Shown here piece after piece: positions 27,301-34,602 of a DNA stretch of 64,000 nt (the first letter of the stretch is position 1; each line of letters starts with the position of its first letter). Source of the DNA: Bacterioplanoides sp965219715 (GTDB lineage Bacteria; Pseudomonadota; Gammaproteobacteria; Pseudomonadales; Oceanobacteraceae); contig NZ_OZ244785.1 in NCBI RefSeq assembly GCF_965219715.1, positions 2,232,001 through 2,296,000 on the forward strand, written 5' to 3'. Both the position numbers and the translations under genes were made by a program. The notes below the pieces were generated by a model. The model saw only the letters and a list, made by a program, of their open reading frames with translations, had not been told where the DNA came from and did no database searches.

Positions 27301-27842
27301 CAGCTGAATATCAGACAACAGAGTTTGATCAGCTAAAAGATTGGGGGTCTCGATCGAACTCAGGCTGGAGATATAAACTACCGCGAACAGCTGAAAAAGT
27401 TCTGACCAACTCTGTTACAGTTAATGGTAAAGTCATATTTACTGCCTACAAACCTACAAACGCTATAGGCGTAGGAAACGCTGTTGGTTGCCAGCCAGAT
27501 GTAGGTAGTTCAAAATTGTACTCTTTGGACGTGCACACTGATGGCTTGGGAGAAGCAAATATTGAAGACCCGGAGATTCCTGGTATTCCGCCACCATTCA
27601 TTGGTGATCTGGATCAAATAGATCCGCCTAGTGGTAGCGACCCAGGAGACAATGGCCACGACCCTAAAGGTTTTTGTGCCAAGTCTGGGACTATGACATT
27701 GGTTGGCCTTGTCTCAATCGAAAGTGACAAAGCTCCTAAGTGTGATGTAGTTATCAAGCGATACTGGAGAGAAATGCCAAATGCACCTAAACAAACTGAC
27801 GGCTCTGAAGATGACGATGATGATGAAAACTCAGAAAAGTAA
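24384..27842 (+). CDS. pilY1: PilY1-type tip adhesin, second copy
   Basis: 1152-residue secreted PilY1: signal peptide to about residue 17, the shared motif ADDIEIYQGAQA, VWA domain with MIDAS DTSRS (39-43) and a long tyrosine-rich insert (about 50-180) before the rest of the VWA fold. The C-terminal propeller has the calcium loop DHNLNGKVDGSD near residue 710 followed by YVGMRRGGNSYYALDV, and DRDADGFVD near 866. The tail is very acidic (SEDDDDDENSEK). It is clearly a diverged paralogue of the protein encoded at 18815. The 3' end overlaps the pilE start. Positionally this is the canonical pilY1. Confidence 0.92.
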   Translation: MRFLFLLVLFLTSSSFADDIEIYQGAQASTRPNVVMVMDTSRSMSRYEEDNLGAYNPAITYEKPINGYDPGSYYVSRISRGLGLSDTEIALIRSQRIHPDSLICPEAWNALNTAGVYSGGLYYWKPGFPHGWVPLLLTPGYNSDHVIVCRNQDRYLYKGTTYNNYRLGYSEPFTNSNSIFRRFYGIPTNAYSRVFKGNYLNYQLAKNSLTDKFYYSRMVIARRAAKDALKEAPGVNVALMRFDSTGNGGFVDMDMTPVENAHSIFENKVNNYFPWGGTPLEETYHEAYLYLTGNTSKYGKSTRSRRSGGLPDRSKIIDPGYILSDLGGDNISTPSVSESYVGNSNNYERPQVSECTKSSIILFTDGYPSGDTGSNRDIRDIIADKNLPSGMNKNCSGSGQCIDELAYYLANNDQFNDIDGKQTITTHVIGGYLDTSVQGENLSDADRFMTKIAEAGSGTYTKADDYETIKDAIVNALTTVSETSTSFNAPSIAVNSFNRLEKSDQVYLSLFQPSAESNWLGNLKRYSLSSKGIEDADGNPAVDQATGRFKYSARSIWSSEADGDDIKLGGMANRLELERFVYTNLSGNSLTRVDQSLNQALLHPSSTQSSYVEKLKNWIAGKNPDGTVRRELEDPLHSQPTIINYSGGESVAFIGTNSGYLHAFDIDKTEPKELFAFIPKELLHNPDHYLSPRPAGSPKVYGLDGPISYWHDDHNLNGKVDGSDKVILYVGMRRGGNSYYALDVTKTNSPKLLWKIHGKYSDSAKNKPSITSGFNKLGQSWSKLIPAEIKWQGKRKVVLFAGAGYDTDEDGSTLAGPNNRLNHSVGTTIYMIDAETGDLLWDAEKHATLESGHNMRSAFTADLSLIDRDADGFVDMFYAADIGGRLWRFDINPSNSGTTAYEFAKGGIIADINNGSGAGNRRFYNQPDISYFQNKGDDFILISIGSGYRAHPLSRTNEDYFFLIKDHSALATPAEYQTTEFDQLKDWGSRSNSGWRYKLPRTAEKVLTNSVTVNGKVIFTAYKPTNAIGVGNAVGCQPDVGSSKLYSLDVHTDGLGEANIEDPEIPGIPPPFIGDLDQIDPPSGSDPGDNGHDPKGFCAKSGTMTLVGLVSIESDKAPKCDVVIKRYWREMPNAPKQTDGSEDDDDDENSEK

Positions 27843-28287
27843 TAGCAAAGGTTTTACTCTTGTTGAGCTGATGATGGTTATCGCCATCATCGGTATCCTC
27901 GCTGTAATCGCGATTCCATCCTACCAGAACTACGTACAGCGTGGTTTCAGGGCGGACGCGATTGCAGATCTAGAAAAGGTGATGTCAGCCTCAACACAGT
28001 TTTATACTGAGAACCGCACCTACACAACAACGATAGGTAGTGGCGGCCTGGGCTTTCCTGGAGGAGCAAGCTTTAATACCAGAGAGGATCGCTATTCGAT
28101 TACTTTAGGACTTTGTGACAATCCGGCAAATCCGGGGAATAACCTGACCATAGCTCAATGCGTTGAAGCGACTGCAATGCCAAGCAGTGTTCAGGCTTTT
28201 GATGGCATTCTCAGAGTGAATACGCTTGGTTTAAAAACCCGGACTCAAACCATTGACGGTAATACTGTTGTTCACGAGGGGTTCTGA
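27817..28287 (+). CDS. pilE: Minor pilin PilE
   Basis: Type IV pilin of about 156 residues: SKG/FTLVELMMVIAIIGILAVIAIPSYQNYVQRGFRADA, a textbook N-terminal helix split here by the cleavage site, with the two-cysteine C-terminal region (GLCDNPA ... AQCVEA). The start lies inside the acidic tail of the pilY1 gene; in-frame ATGs occur at 27811, 27817, 27820 and 27823. GAAG at 27807-27810 gives the best spacing for 27817, an overlap of 26 bases. Last gene of the pilus cluster, convergent with ispH, as in P. aeruginosa. Confidence 0.88.
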   Translation: MMMKTQKSNSKGFTLVELMMVIAIIGILAVIAIPSYQNYVQRGFRADAIADLEKVMSASTQFYTENRTYTTTIGSGGLGFPGGASFNTREDRYSITLGLCDNPANPGNNLTIAQCVEATAMPSSVQAFDGILRVNTLGLKTRTQTIDGNTVVHEGF

Positions 28288-28293
28288 TATATG

Positions 28294-28327
28294 AAGTTAG
28301 TAGCCATCAGTCGATGGCTGCTAACTT
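28294..28327. terminator. Long hairpin between pilE and ispH
   Basis: GAAGTTAG.AGCCATC pairs with GATGGCT.CTAACTTC (15 of 16 pairs, one G.U or A.C position depending on strand), loop AGTC. The ispH stop codon falls in the loop. There is no T-tract on either strand, so it would be a 3'-end barrier rather than a standard intrinsic terminator. Confidence 0.45.
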
Positions 28328-29254
28328 CAGTTCCTTTGGCAATGAGAACACGACGTTCTCCTCCCTGCCTTGCAGTTCTTGTGGGGCTTCGCCGCCCAGG
28401 CGAACCAACTTATCCACAACCTGCTTAACCAGAACTTCTGGAGCAGATGCACCAGCAGTGATACCAATTGCTTTTGCACCTTCGAGCCATTCCGGCTGAA
28501 TTTCATCGGCATTATCAATCAGGTAGGCCTTAGCCCCCATACGCTCACCGAGTTCGCGTAACCGGTTGGAATTAGAGCTATTTGGGGAGCCAACCACCAG
28601 CAGCAAGTCACAATCGTTAGCCAACTGTTTTACTGCGTCCTGACGGTTTTGAGTCGCATAACAGATATCATCTTTACGCGGCCCTTGAATGTGCTCGAAC
28701 TTAGCGCGCAAAGCATCAATGACCACTGCCGTATCGTCCATCGACAACGTGGTCTGAGTAACGAAGTAGAGTTTTTCCGGGTTCTGGACTTCTAACGCTG
28801 CAACATCACCTTCGTCTTCGACCAGATAGATATTGCCGCCATTGGAGTAGTCATACTGACCCATGGTGCCTTCGACTTCTGGGTGACCTTTATGACCAAT
28901 CAGAATGCATTCACTGCCATCAGCGCTATAACGGGCAACTTCAAGATGGACTTTGGTTACAAGAGGACAGGTCGCATCAAACACCTTCAGACCACGGTCA
29001 GCTGCGTTTTGACGTACAGCCTGGGACACACCATGTGCCGAAAAAATCACGATATTGTCGTCAGGAACTTCGTCCAGCTCGTCGACAAAAATGGCGCCAC
29101 GATCACGCAGGCCGTTTACCACAAACTTGTTATGAACCACTTCATGGCGTACGTAGATCGGTGGTTCGAACAAATCCAACGCGCGATTTACGATATCAAT
29201 CGCACGATCAACACCGGCGCAAAAACCACGCGGGTTAGCGAGTTTAATCTGCAT
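28307..29254 (-). CDS. ispH: 4-hydroxy-3-methylbut-2-enyl diphosphate reductase
   Basis: Last enzyme of the MEP isoprenoid pathway, a [4Fe-4S] reductase yielding IPP and DMAPP. 315 residues with the three conserved cysteines: NPRGFCAGVDRAI near residue 12, FDATCPLVTK near 96, and KDDICYATQNRQ near 197, plus HKGHPEVEGTMGQ. Its 5' end overlaps fkpB by 11 bases, so they form an operon, lspA-fkpB-ispH, downstream of ileS. Length normal, no anomalies. Confidence 0.97.
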   Translation of the reverse strand: MQIKLANPRGFCAGVDRAIDIVNRALDLFEPPIYVRHEVVHNKFVVNGLRDRGAIFVDELDEVPDDNIVIFSAHGVSQAVRQNAADRGLKVFDATCPLVTKVHLEVARYSADGSECILIGHKGHPEVEGTMGQYDYSNGGNIYLVEDEGDVAALEVQNPEKLYFVTQTTLSMDDTAVVIDALRAKFEHIQGPRKDDICYATQNRQDAVKQLANDCDLLLVVGSPNSSNSNRLRELGERMGAKAYLIDNADEIQPEWLEGAKAIGITAGASAPEVLVKQVVDKLVRLGGEAPQELQGREENVVFSLPKELKLAAID

Positions 29255-29687
29255 TCGAAACCTCCAGAATCTGTACTTCGAAGATCAGGGTTTTGCCCGC
29301 CAATGGGTGGTTAAAATCAACCGTTACCCAATCACCTTCTGCTTTTTCAATTACACCAGGCAGTTCCTGCCCCTGAGCATCAGCGAACGACACCATTAAA
29401 CCTGGAGCTACCGGCATATCCACCGGGAAGTCCTTGCGTTTGATTTCCTGTACATTCTGCGGATTTGGCTGACCAAAGGCTTTCTCTGGCGGAACTTCAA
29501 AAGTTTTGTGGTCGCCGGTTACTAACCCAATCAGGAACTCTTCAAAGCCTGGTAACAGATTACCATCACCCAGTTCAAAGGTGGCAGGCTCATTCTCAAA
29601 GGTGGAATCCACCACCTGATCTTCCGCCAGTTTCAGCGCGAAGTGCATGGTGATTTTGCTGCCGTTTTGAATAATCGCTACAGACAT
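29244..29687 (-). CDS. fkpB: FKBP-type peptidyl-prolyl isomerase
   Basis: 147-residue cytosolic FKBP of the SlyD/FkpB group, with the FKBP core split by an insert-in-flap domain (GQPNPQNVQEIKRKDFP region). Typical segments are ELGDGNLLPGFEEFLIGL and VDFNHPLAGKTLIFEVQI. It lacks the His-rich metal-binding tail of SlyD, as FkpB does. Positioned between lspA and ispH, the standard context. GGA-hairpin element C lies upstream, between it and lspA. Confidence 0.94.
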   Translation of the reverse strand: MSVAIIQNGSKITMHFALKLAEDQVVDSTFENEPATFELGDGNLLPGFEEFLIGLVTGDHKTFEVPPEKAFGQPNPQNVQEIKRKDFPVDMPVAPGLMVSFADAQGQELPGVIEKAEGDWVTVDFNHPLAGKTLIFEVQILEVSNAD

Positions 29688-29750
29688 AGTTTTTAGTACC
29701 TTTGAGTATTAGCAGTGGAGTTACTGCTTAAGAAATATCGATTCGTACAC

Positions 29751-29845
29751 CAACGGTACTTTTCAGCCGCTGGATCGGACGGCACATCCATGTGCCGGCG
29801 ATCCTAACGCAACATCCTGTTGCTGCTTTGAAAAACACCGATGAT
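29751..29845 (-). ncRNA. GGA-hairpin element C (canonical)
   Basis: Read on the minus strand: outer stem closing on TTTTTCA/TGAAAAG, whose G.U and U.G pairs exist only in the minus-strand RNA (they would be A.C mismatches on plus). Arm 1 at 29809-29823: GCAACA, loop GGA, TGTTGC. Arm 2 at 29772-29804: GGATCG/CGATCC below, GGCACA-TGGA-TGTGCC above; ACATGGATGT fits the CsrA/RsmA consensus ACANGGANGU. Located between lspA and fkpB, in sense with both, so it would be part of that transcript. Nearly identical to element D. Confidence 0.78.
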
Positions 29846-29866
29846 GCACTTCTCTGAATTTAAATC

Positions 29867-30370
29867 TCAGGAAGCCTTTTGCTGAGCTTCCCTTTTACCT
29901 TCTAATACAACATCGATGGCCATCATAATGGCACCAACCGTGATAGCCGAATCGGCAATGTTAAAGGCTGGAAAATAGGATTTATCCCAGTGTACTGAAA
30001 TAAAGTCGATCACATGGCCAAACATAACGCGATCAAACAGATTACCAAGCGCACCGCCAAGAATCAGTGCCAGAGCAATCGGCAGCCACAACTGAGTACG
30101 CGGTAACTTCTTCAACCAAACGATCAGCACAATGCTGACCACCAGTGAAATTGCGGTGAAGAACCAGCGTTGCCAACCACCTTCATTCGCCAGGAAGCTG
30201 AATGCCGCACCCTTGTTATACAACAGGGTGAAATCCAGAACCGGTAACAAATACACAGGCTCACCGTAATTCAGGAAAGCCTCGGCAATTTGCTTGGTGG
30301 CGATATCCAGTACAAATACCAGAGCCGCCAACCATAACCAGATGATTGCTGAACCTTGTTTAGACATCAT
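29867..30370 (-). CDS. lspA: Lipoprotein signal peptidase II
   Basis: Inner-membrane aspartic protease that removes signal peptides from prolipoproteins. 167 residues, four transmembrane helices. The catalytic aspartates are visible in GGALGNLFDRV and FNIADSAITVGA; also DIATKQIAEAFL near the N-terminus and NKGAAFSFLA. 12 bases downstream of ileS, the usual coupling. Its substrates would include the several lipoproteins encoded in this window. Confidence 0.97.
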   Translation of the reverse strand: MMSKQGSAIIWLWLAALVFVLDIATKQIAEAFLNYGEPVYLLPVLDFTLLYNKGAAFSFLANEGGWQRWFFTAISLVVSIVLIVWLKKLPRTQLWLPIALALILGGALGNLFDRVMFGHVIDFISVHWDKSYFPAFNIADSAITVGAIMMAIDVVLEGKREAQQKAS

Positions 30371-30382
30371 CAGTAGCCTCTA

Positions 30383-33316
30383 TTACGCGTAGTGACGAAC
30401 TTCGCCGTCACCTTCTACGTTTTCAACACAACGGCCGCACAACGTTGGATGCTGTTCGTTGTTGCCGACATCATCGCTATGGTGCCAGCAGCGCTCACAC
30501 TTCTCTTTTTCTGAAGCTTTTACAGCAACTCGCAGGCCTTCAAGCTCAGTTTCCTCGCCAGAGTCAGCAGCAAAGTCAGAAACCACGGCACCCGAAGTAA
30601 TCAGCACAAAGCGCAACTCGTTACCCAGCTTATCCAGTTGTGCTTTGATGCTTTCGGAAGCGAACAATTCAACTTCAGCACTTAAGCTAGCGCCGATCGC
30701 TTTCTCGCCTCGGGCTTTTTCCAGTACGCCGTTCACTGCTGCCTTGGCAGCCAGAATATCTTTCCAGAACGCGTCATCAAATTCGCCAGTGGTGATGTTA
30801 GGGAAATTGGTGTACCACTCACTCAGCATCACAGACTCTTCACGTTCAGAACCGGCAGCCGCCAGGCATTCCCAGATTTCTTCTGCTGTGAACGACAAAA
30901 TTGGCGCAATCCAGCGAGCCATCGCTTCCAGTACGTGAAACAGAGCAGTCTGAGCACTACGGCGTGCCAGACCATCCGCTTTACAGGTGTACTGACGGTC
31001 CTTGATCACATCCAGATAGAAACCACCCAGCTCAGTCACACAGAAGTTCATCAGTGCTTTAGTCAGGCCTTTCAGGTCGTAATCGTGATAGTAAGCAATC
31101 ACTTTTTCCTGCAGCGCCTTGGTGTAGTTCACCATCCAGGCATCCAGCGGCAACAGGTCTTTGCCATCCACCATATCGGTCGAGGCGTTAAAGCCGTTGA
31201 TGTTCGCCAGCAGGAAACGACAGGTGTTACGGACACGACGGTAAGCATCAGCGTTACGCTTCAGGATTTCATCAGAAACCGTCATCTCACCGCTGTAGTC
31301 GGTATCCGCTACCCACCAGCGCAGAATGTCGCCGCCCAGCTTATTCATCACCGCTTGTGGCTCAACGGTGTTGCCCAGAGACTTGGACATCTTGCGGCCA
31401 TTAGCATCAACGGTGAAACCATGAGTCAGAACCGTTTTATATGGCGCCTGACCATGAGCCGCAACCGAGGTCAGCAACGAGCTCTGGAACCAGCCACGGT
31501 GTTGGTCGGAACCTTCCAGATACAGATCTGCCGGGAATTGCAGTTGATCGCGTTCTTTACACACAGCCGTGTGAGTGACACCAGAGTCGAACCAAACGTC
31601 CAGTGTATCGGTCACTTTCACGTAGTCTGCAGCATCAGCACCTAACAGCTCGTCAGCTTCCAGGTCAAACCAGGCGTCAATGCCCTTCTCTTCAACCTTC
31701 AGCGCCACTTTTTCGATCAGCTCAGCACTGTTCGGGTGTAACTCGCTGGTGTCTTTATGCACGAACAAAGCAATTGGCACACCCCAGGTACGCTGACGGG
31801 AAATACACCAGTCCGGACGATCGGTCATCATGCCCTCAATACGGGCTTTACCCCAGCCTGGACGCCATTCAACCGTGTTTTCCACTTCATGCATGGCGGT
31901 ATCCAGCAGACCCGCTTGTTTCATGCTGATAAACCACTGAGGAGTCGCACGGAAGATGATCGGCGACTTGTGACGCCAGCAGTGTGGATAACTGTGTTTG
32001 ATCTTGGCTTTTTTCAGCAGCGCGCCTTTTTCCGCCAGCAAACCTAATACACGGAAGTTGCCTTTATCGGCCGTGCTTAAACCCGTCAGCTCCAGCGCTT
32101 CCAGGCTTGGTGTGGCGATAAAGTTACCGTTGTTGTCGACCAGCATTTGCTCAGCGGCAACACCATAAACATTGGATACGTTGTAATCGTCAACACCGTG
32201 CATTGGTGCGGTGTGAACAGAACCGGTGCCAGAGTCAGCGGTTACATGATCACCGGTGATGATTGGCACAAACTTGTCGGCCGAACCATCTTTGGCCGGC
32301 ATGAATGGATGCTTAACGCTGAATGGCGCAGCACCTTGCTCAGGTAACTGACCAAAAGCAGCACCCTTAGCAGTCGCCAGTACTTCAAATTCTTCAATGC
32401 CATAACGCTGCATCGCGTCTTCAACCAGATCGGCAGCCAGCACCAGAATCTCATTCGCTTCTTTCAGCAGAACCAGCGAGTATTCCAGTGTCGGGTGAAC
32501 CGATACAGCTTCGTTTGCCGGAATGGTCCATGGTGTGGTGGTCCAGATAACGATGCTTACGGTTTTGTCCACATGAGCGACATCAGCACCAAAGGCAGAC
32601 AGAATCGCCGCACTATCGGCGAAGGCGAACTTCACATCGATAGCGATGGATTGCTTATCTTCGTATTCCACTTCCGCTTCGGCCAAAGCAGAGCCACAGT
32701 CGCTACACCAGTTAACCGGCTTAAAGCCTTTGTGCAGGTGACCTTTATCGATGATTTTGCCCAGAGTACGGATGATGTTGGCTTCAAATTTGAAGTCCAT
32801 GGTCAGGTATGGGTTTTCCCAATCACCTAATACCATCAGGCGTTTGAAGTCCTGACGCTGACCGTCAACCTGCTCTGCGGCATATTCACGACAATGAGTA
32901 CGGAATTCGCTGGCGGTTACGACCTGTCCGTCACTGTTCTCAGAGCCAACCTTACCGACTTTCTCTTCCACCTTCAGTTCAATCGGCAAACCATGGCAAT
33001 CCCAGCCCGGGATGTATGGCGCGTCTTTACCGCTTAAGGTCTGAGACTTGATGATGACGTCTTTCAGAACCTTGTTTACCGCGTGACCAATATGAATCTT
33101 GCCGTTCGCGTACGGAGGGCCATCATGCAGAATAAACTTATCGCGACCCGCACGTGCTTCACGAATTTTCTGATACAGGCCAATCTCTTCCCAACGCGCC
33201 AGCATTTCAGGCTCACGCTTCGCCAGGTTGCCACGCATCGGAAAATCCGTGTCAGGCAGGTTCAGAGTCGACTTGTATTGGCTTTCTACCGTATCTTTCT
33301 TGGAGCGGTCGTTCAT
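30383..33316 (-). CDS. ileS: Isoleucyl-tRNA synthetase
   Basis: Class I aminoacyl-tRNA synthetase of 977 residues, charging tRNA-Ile and editing valine. HIGH motif PYANGKIHIGHAVNKVL near residue 66, editing domain in the middle (WTTTPWTIPANEAVS), KMSKS motif in DANGRKMSKSLGN, and a C-terminal zinc finger CERCWHHSDD...LCGRCVENV. It is somewhat longer than the E. coli enzyme (938 residues). Second gene of the ribF-ileS-lspA-fkpB-ispH run. Confidence 0.97.
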   Translation of the reverse strand: MNDRSKKDTVESQYKSTLNLPDTDFPMRGNLAKREPEMLARWEEIGLYQKIREARAGRDKFILHDGPPYANGKIHIGHAVNKVLKDVIIKSQTLSGKDAPYIPGWDCHGLPIELKVEEKVGKVGSENSDGQVVTASEFRTHCREYAAEQVDGQRQDFKRLMVLGDWENPYLTMDFKFEANIIRTLGKIIDKGHLHKGFKPVNWCSDCGSALAEAEVEYEDKQSIAIDVKFAFADSAAILSAFGADVAHVDKTVSIVIWTTTPWTIPANEAVSVHPTLEYSLVLLKEANEILVLAADLVEDAMQRYGIEEFEVLATAKGAAFGQLPEQGAAPFSVKHPFMPAKDGSADKFVPIITGDHVTADSGTGSVHTAPMHGVDDYNVSNVYGVAAEQMLVDNNGNFIATPSLEALELTGLSTADKGNFRVLGLLAEKGALLKKAKIKHSYPHCWRHKSPIIFRATPQWFISMKQAGLLDTAMHEVENTVEWRPGWGKARIEGMMTDRPDWCISRQRTWGVPIALFVHKDTSELHPNSAELIEKVALKVEEKGIDAWFDLEADELLGADAADYVKVTDTLDVWFDSGVTHTAVCKERDQLQFPADLYLEGSDQHRGWFQSSLLTSVAAHGQAPYKTVLTHGFTVDANGRKMSKSLGNTVEPQAVMNKLGGDILRWWVADTDYSGEMTVSDEILKRNADAYRRVRNTCRFLLANINGFNASTDMVDGKDLLPLDAWMVNYTKALQEKVIAYYHDYDLKGLTKALMNFCVTELGGFYLDVIKDRQYTCKADGLARRSAQTALFHVLEAMARWIAPILSFTAEEIWECLAAAGSEREESVMLSEWYTNFPNITTGEFDDAFWKDILAAKAAVNGVLEKARGEKAIGASLSAEVELFASESIKAQLDKLGNELRFVLITSGAVVSDFAADSGEETELEGLRVAVKASEKEKCERCWHHSDDVGNNEQHPTLCGRCVENVEGDGEVRHYA

Positions 33317-33374
33317 AGCTAGGTCACTTAATTAATGCGCCGAATAAGGCGGACTTTTAAAATCTTTTAAAGTT

Positions 33375-34346
33375 TCAGGCACTGCGGAACGAGTTCGGCA
33401 ATGCAGCAAAATATTGTTTAGCGGAGCGTTTGTCGTTTTCGATGGCATCTTTCAAAGCATCCAGGCCATCAAACTTTTGCTCATCGCGGATCTTATGCAG
33501 GAACTCCACAGTCAGGTGCTGATGATACAAATCACCTTTAAAACCAAACAGATGAACTTCCAGCGATGGCTCAGGGGTACCGGAAATGGTCGGTTTCACA
33601 CCCACATTAGCCACAGCAAAATATTCGTTGGCACCGCGTTCGGCCTGTTGATCATCCAGCAGAACACGCACAGCGTAGACACCGTTTAACGGCAGCTTCT
33701 GACGTTTAACCATCACGTTCGCAGTAGGTGTATCGATGGTACGGCCAAGCTGGCGGCCAAAAGCGACGCGGCCACTCATGCGATAACTTTTACCCAACAA
33801 TCGCGCGACACGAGACAGGTTGTTGCTGGACAGCTCAGAACGCACGCGGGTACTGCTGACACGTTCGCCATCCAGTTCCAGCGTCGGAGTATCCTGAACA
33901 CTGAAGCCCGATTCGACTCCTGCTTTTTGCAACAGCTGATAATCGCCACTGCGATCACAACCAAAGCGGAAATCATCGCCAACAATCAGATGCTGAACCT
34001 TCAGCGCATCGACCAGAATTTGCTGGATGAAGGCATCCGCCGACATAGAGCGCAGGTTCTGGTTAAACGGCAGACATAACACGTAGTCAACGCCGTGGTC
34101 TCTCAGGTCCTGAAACTTCTCACGCACATTAGCTAAACGTGCGGGGGCGGCATCCGGAGCAAAAAACTCTTTGGGTTGCGGCTCAAACATCATCACCAGA
34201 GCCGGCACACCTTTCAGCGCAGCCACTTCTTTTAACGACTTGAGGATGCCCTGATGACCCAGATGCACACCATCAAAGTTCCCGATTGTGGCAACACAAC
34301 CGGGGAAATCAGCAGTAATGGTATGGAGGCCGCGTAAAACACGCAT
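33375..34346 (-). CDS. ribF: Riboflavin kinase / FAD synthetase
   Basis: Bifunctional enzyme making FMN and FAD. N-terminal nucleotidyltransferase domain (about 15-180; IGNFDGVHLGHQGIL is the HxGH-type motif, SSTRVRSEL the ISSTxxR motif) and C-terminal flavokinase domain (GRVAFGRQLGRTIDTPTANV, NGVYAVRV). 323 residues, normal length. Immediately upstream of ileS in the conserved order; GGA-hairpin element D separates it from murJ. Confidence 0.96.
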   Translation of the reverse strand: MRVLRGLHTITADFPGCVATIGNFDGVHLGHQGILKSLKEVAALKGVPALVMMFEPQPKEFFAPDAAPARLANVREKFQDLRDHGVDYVLCLPFNQNLRSMSADAFIQQILVDALKVQHLIVGDDFRFGCDRSGDYQLLQKAGVESGFSVQDTPTLELDGERVSSTRVRSELSSNNLSRVARLLGKSYRMSGRVAFGRQLGRTIDTPTANVMVKRQKLPLNGVYAVRVLLDDQQAERGANEYFAVANVGVKPTISGTPEPSLEVHLFGFKGDLYHQHLTVEFLHKIRDEQKFDGLDALKDAIENDKRSAKQYFAALPNSFRSA

Positions 34347-34499
34347 CAGAGCAAACCCGCGAAAAAACGAAAAGGCCGGATTATAGCCAACCAGCCGCTT
34401 GGGTGACAGCAGTTTTATGGCCAGATTTTGGTCAAGAAGTGCGGAAAAGAACGGTTAACGGCCAGCGCCATCACAAATAACACCATGGTAAGCAATCAG

Positions 34500-34584
34500 A
34501 TAGTATTTCAGCCGCCGGATCGGACGGCACATCCATGTGCCGGCGATCCTAACGCAACATCCTGTTGCTGCTATGAAATACAAT
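34500..34584 (-). ncRNA. GGA-hairpin element D (canonical)
   Basis: Minus-strand reading: outer stem GTATTTCA/TGAAATAC (34574-34581 with 34503-34510), different in sequence from element C but still complementary. Arm 1 at 34554-34568: GCAACA, loop GGA, TGTTGC. Arm 2 at 34517-34549: GGATCG/CGATCC, GGCACA-TGGA-TGTGCC, identical to C. Lies 3' of murJ and 5' of ribF, in sense with both. Confidence 0.78.
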
Positions 34585-34602
34585 TCGACCGCTTACCTGG
34601 CT

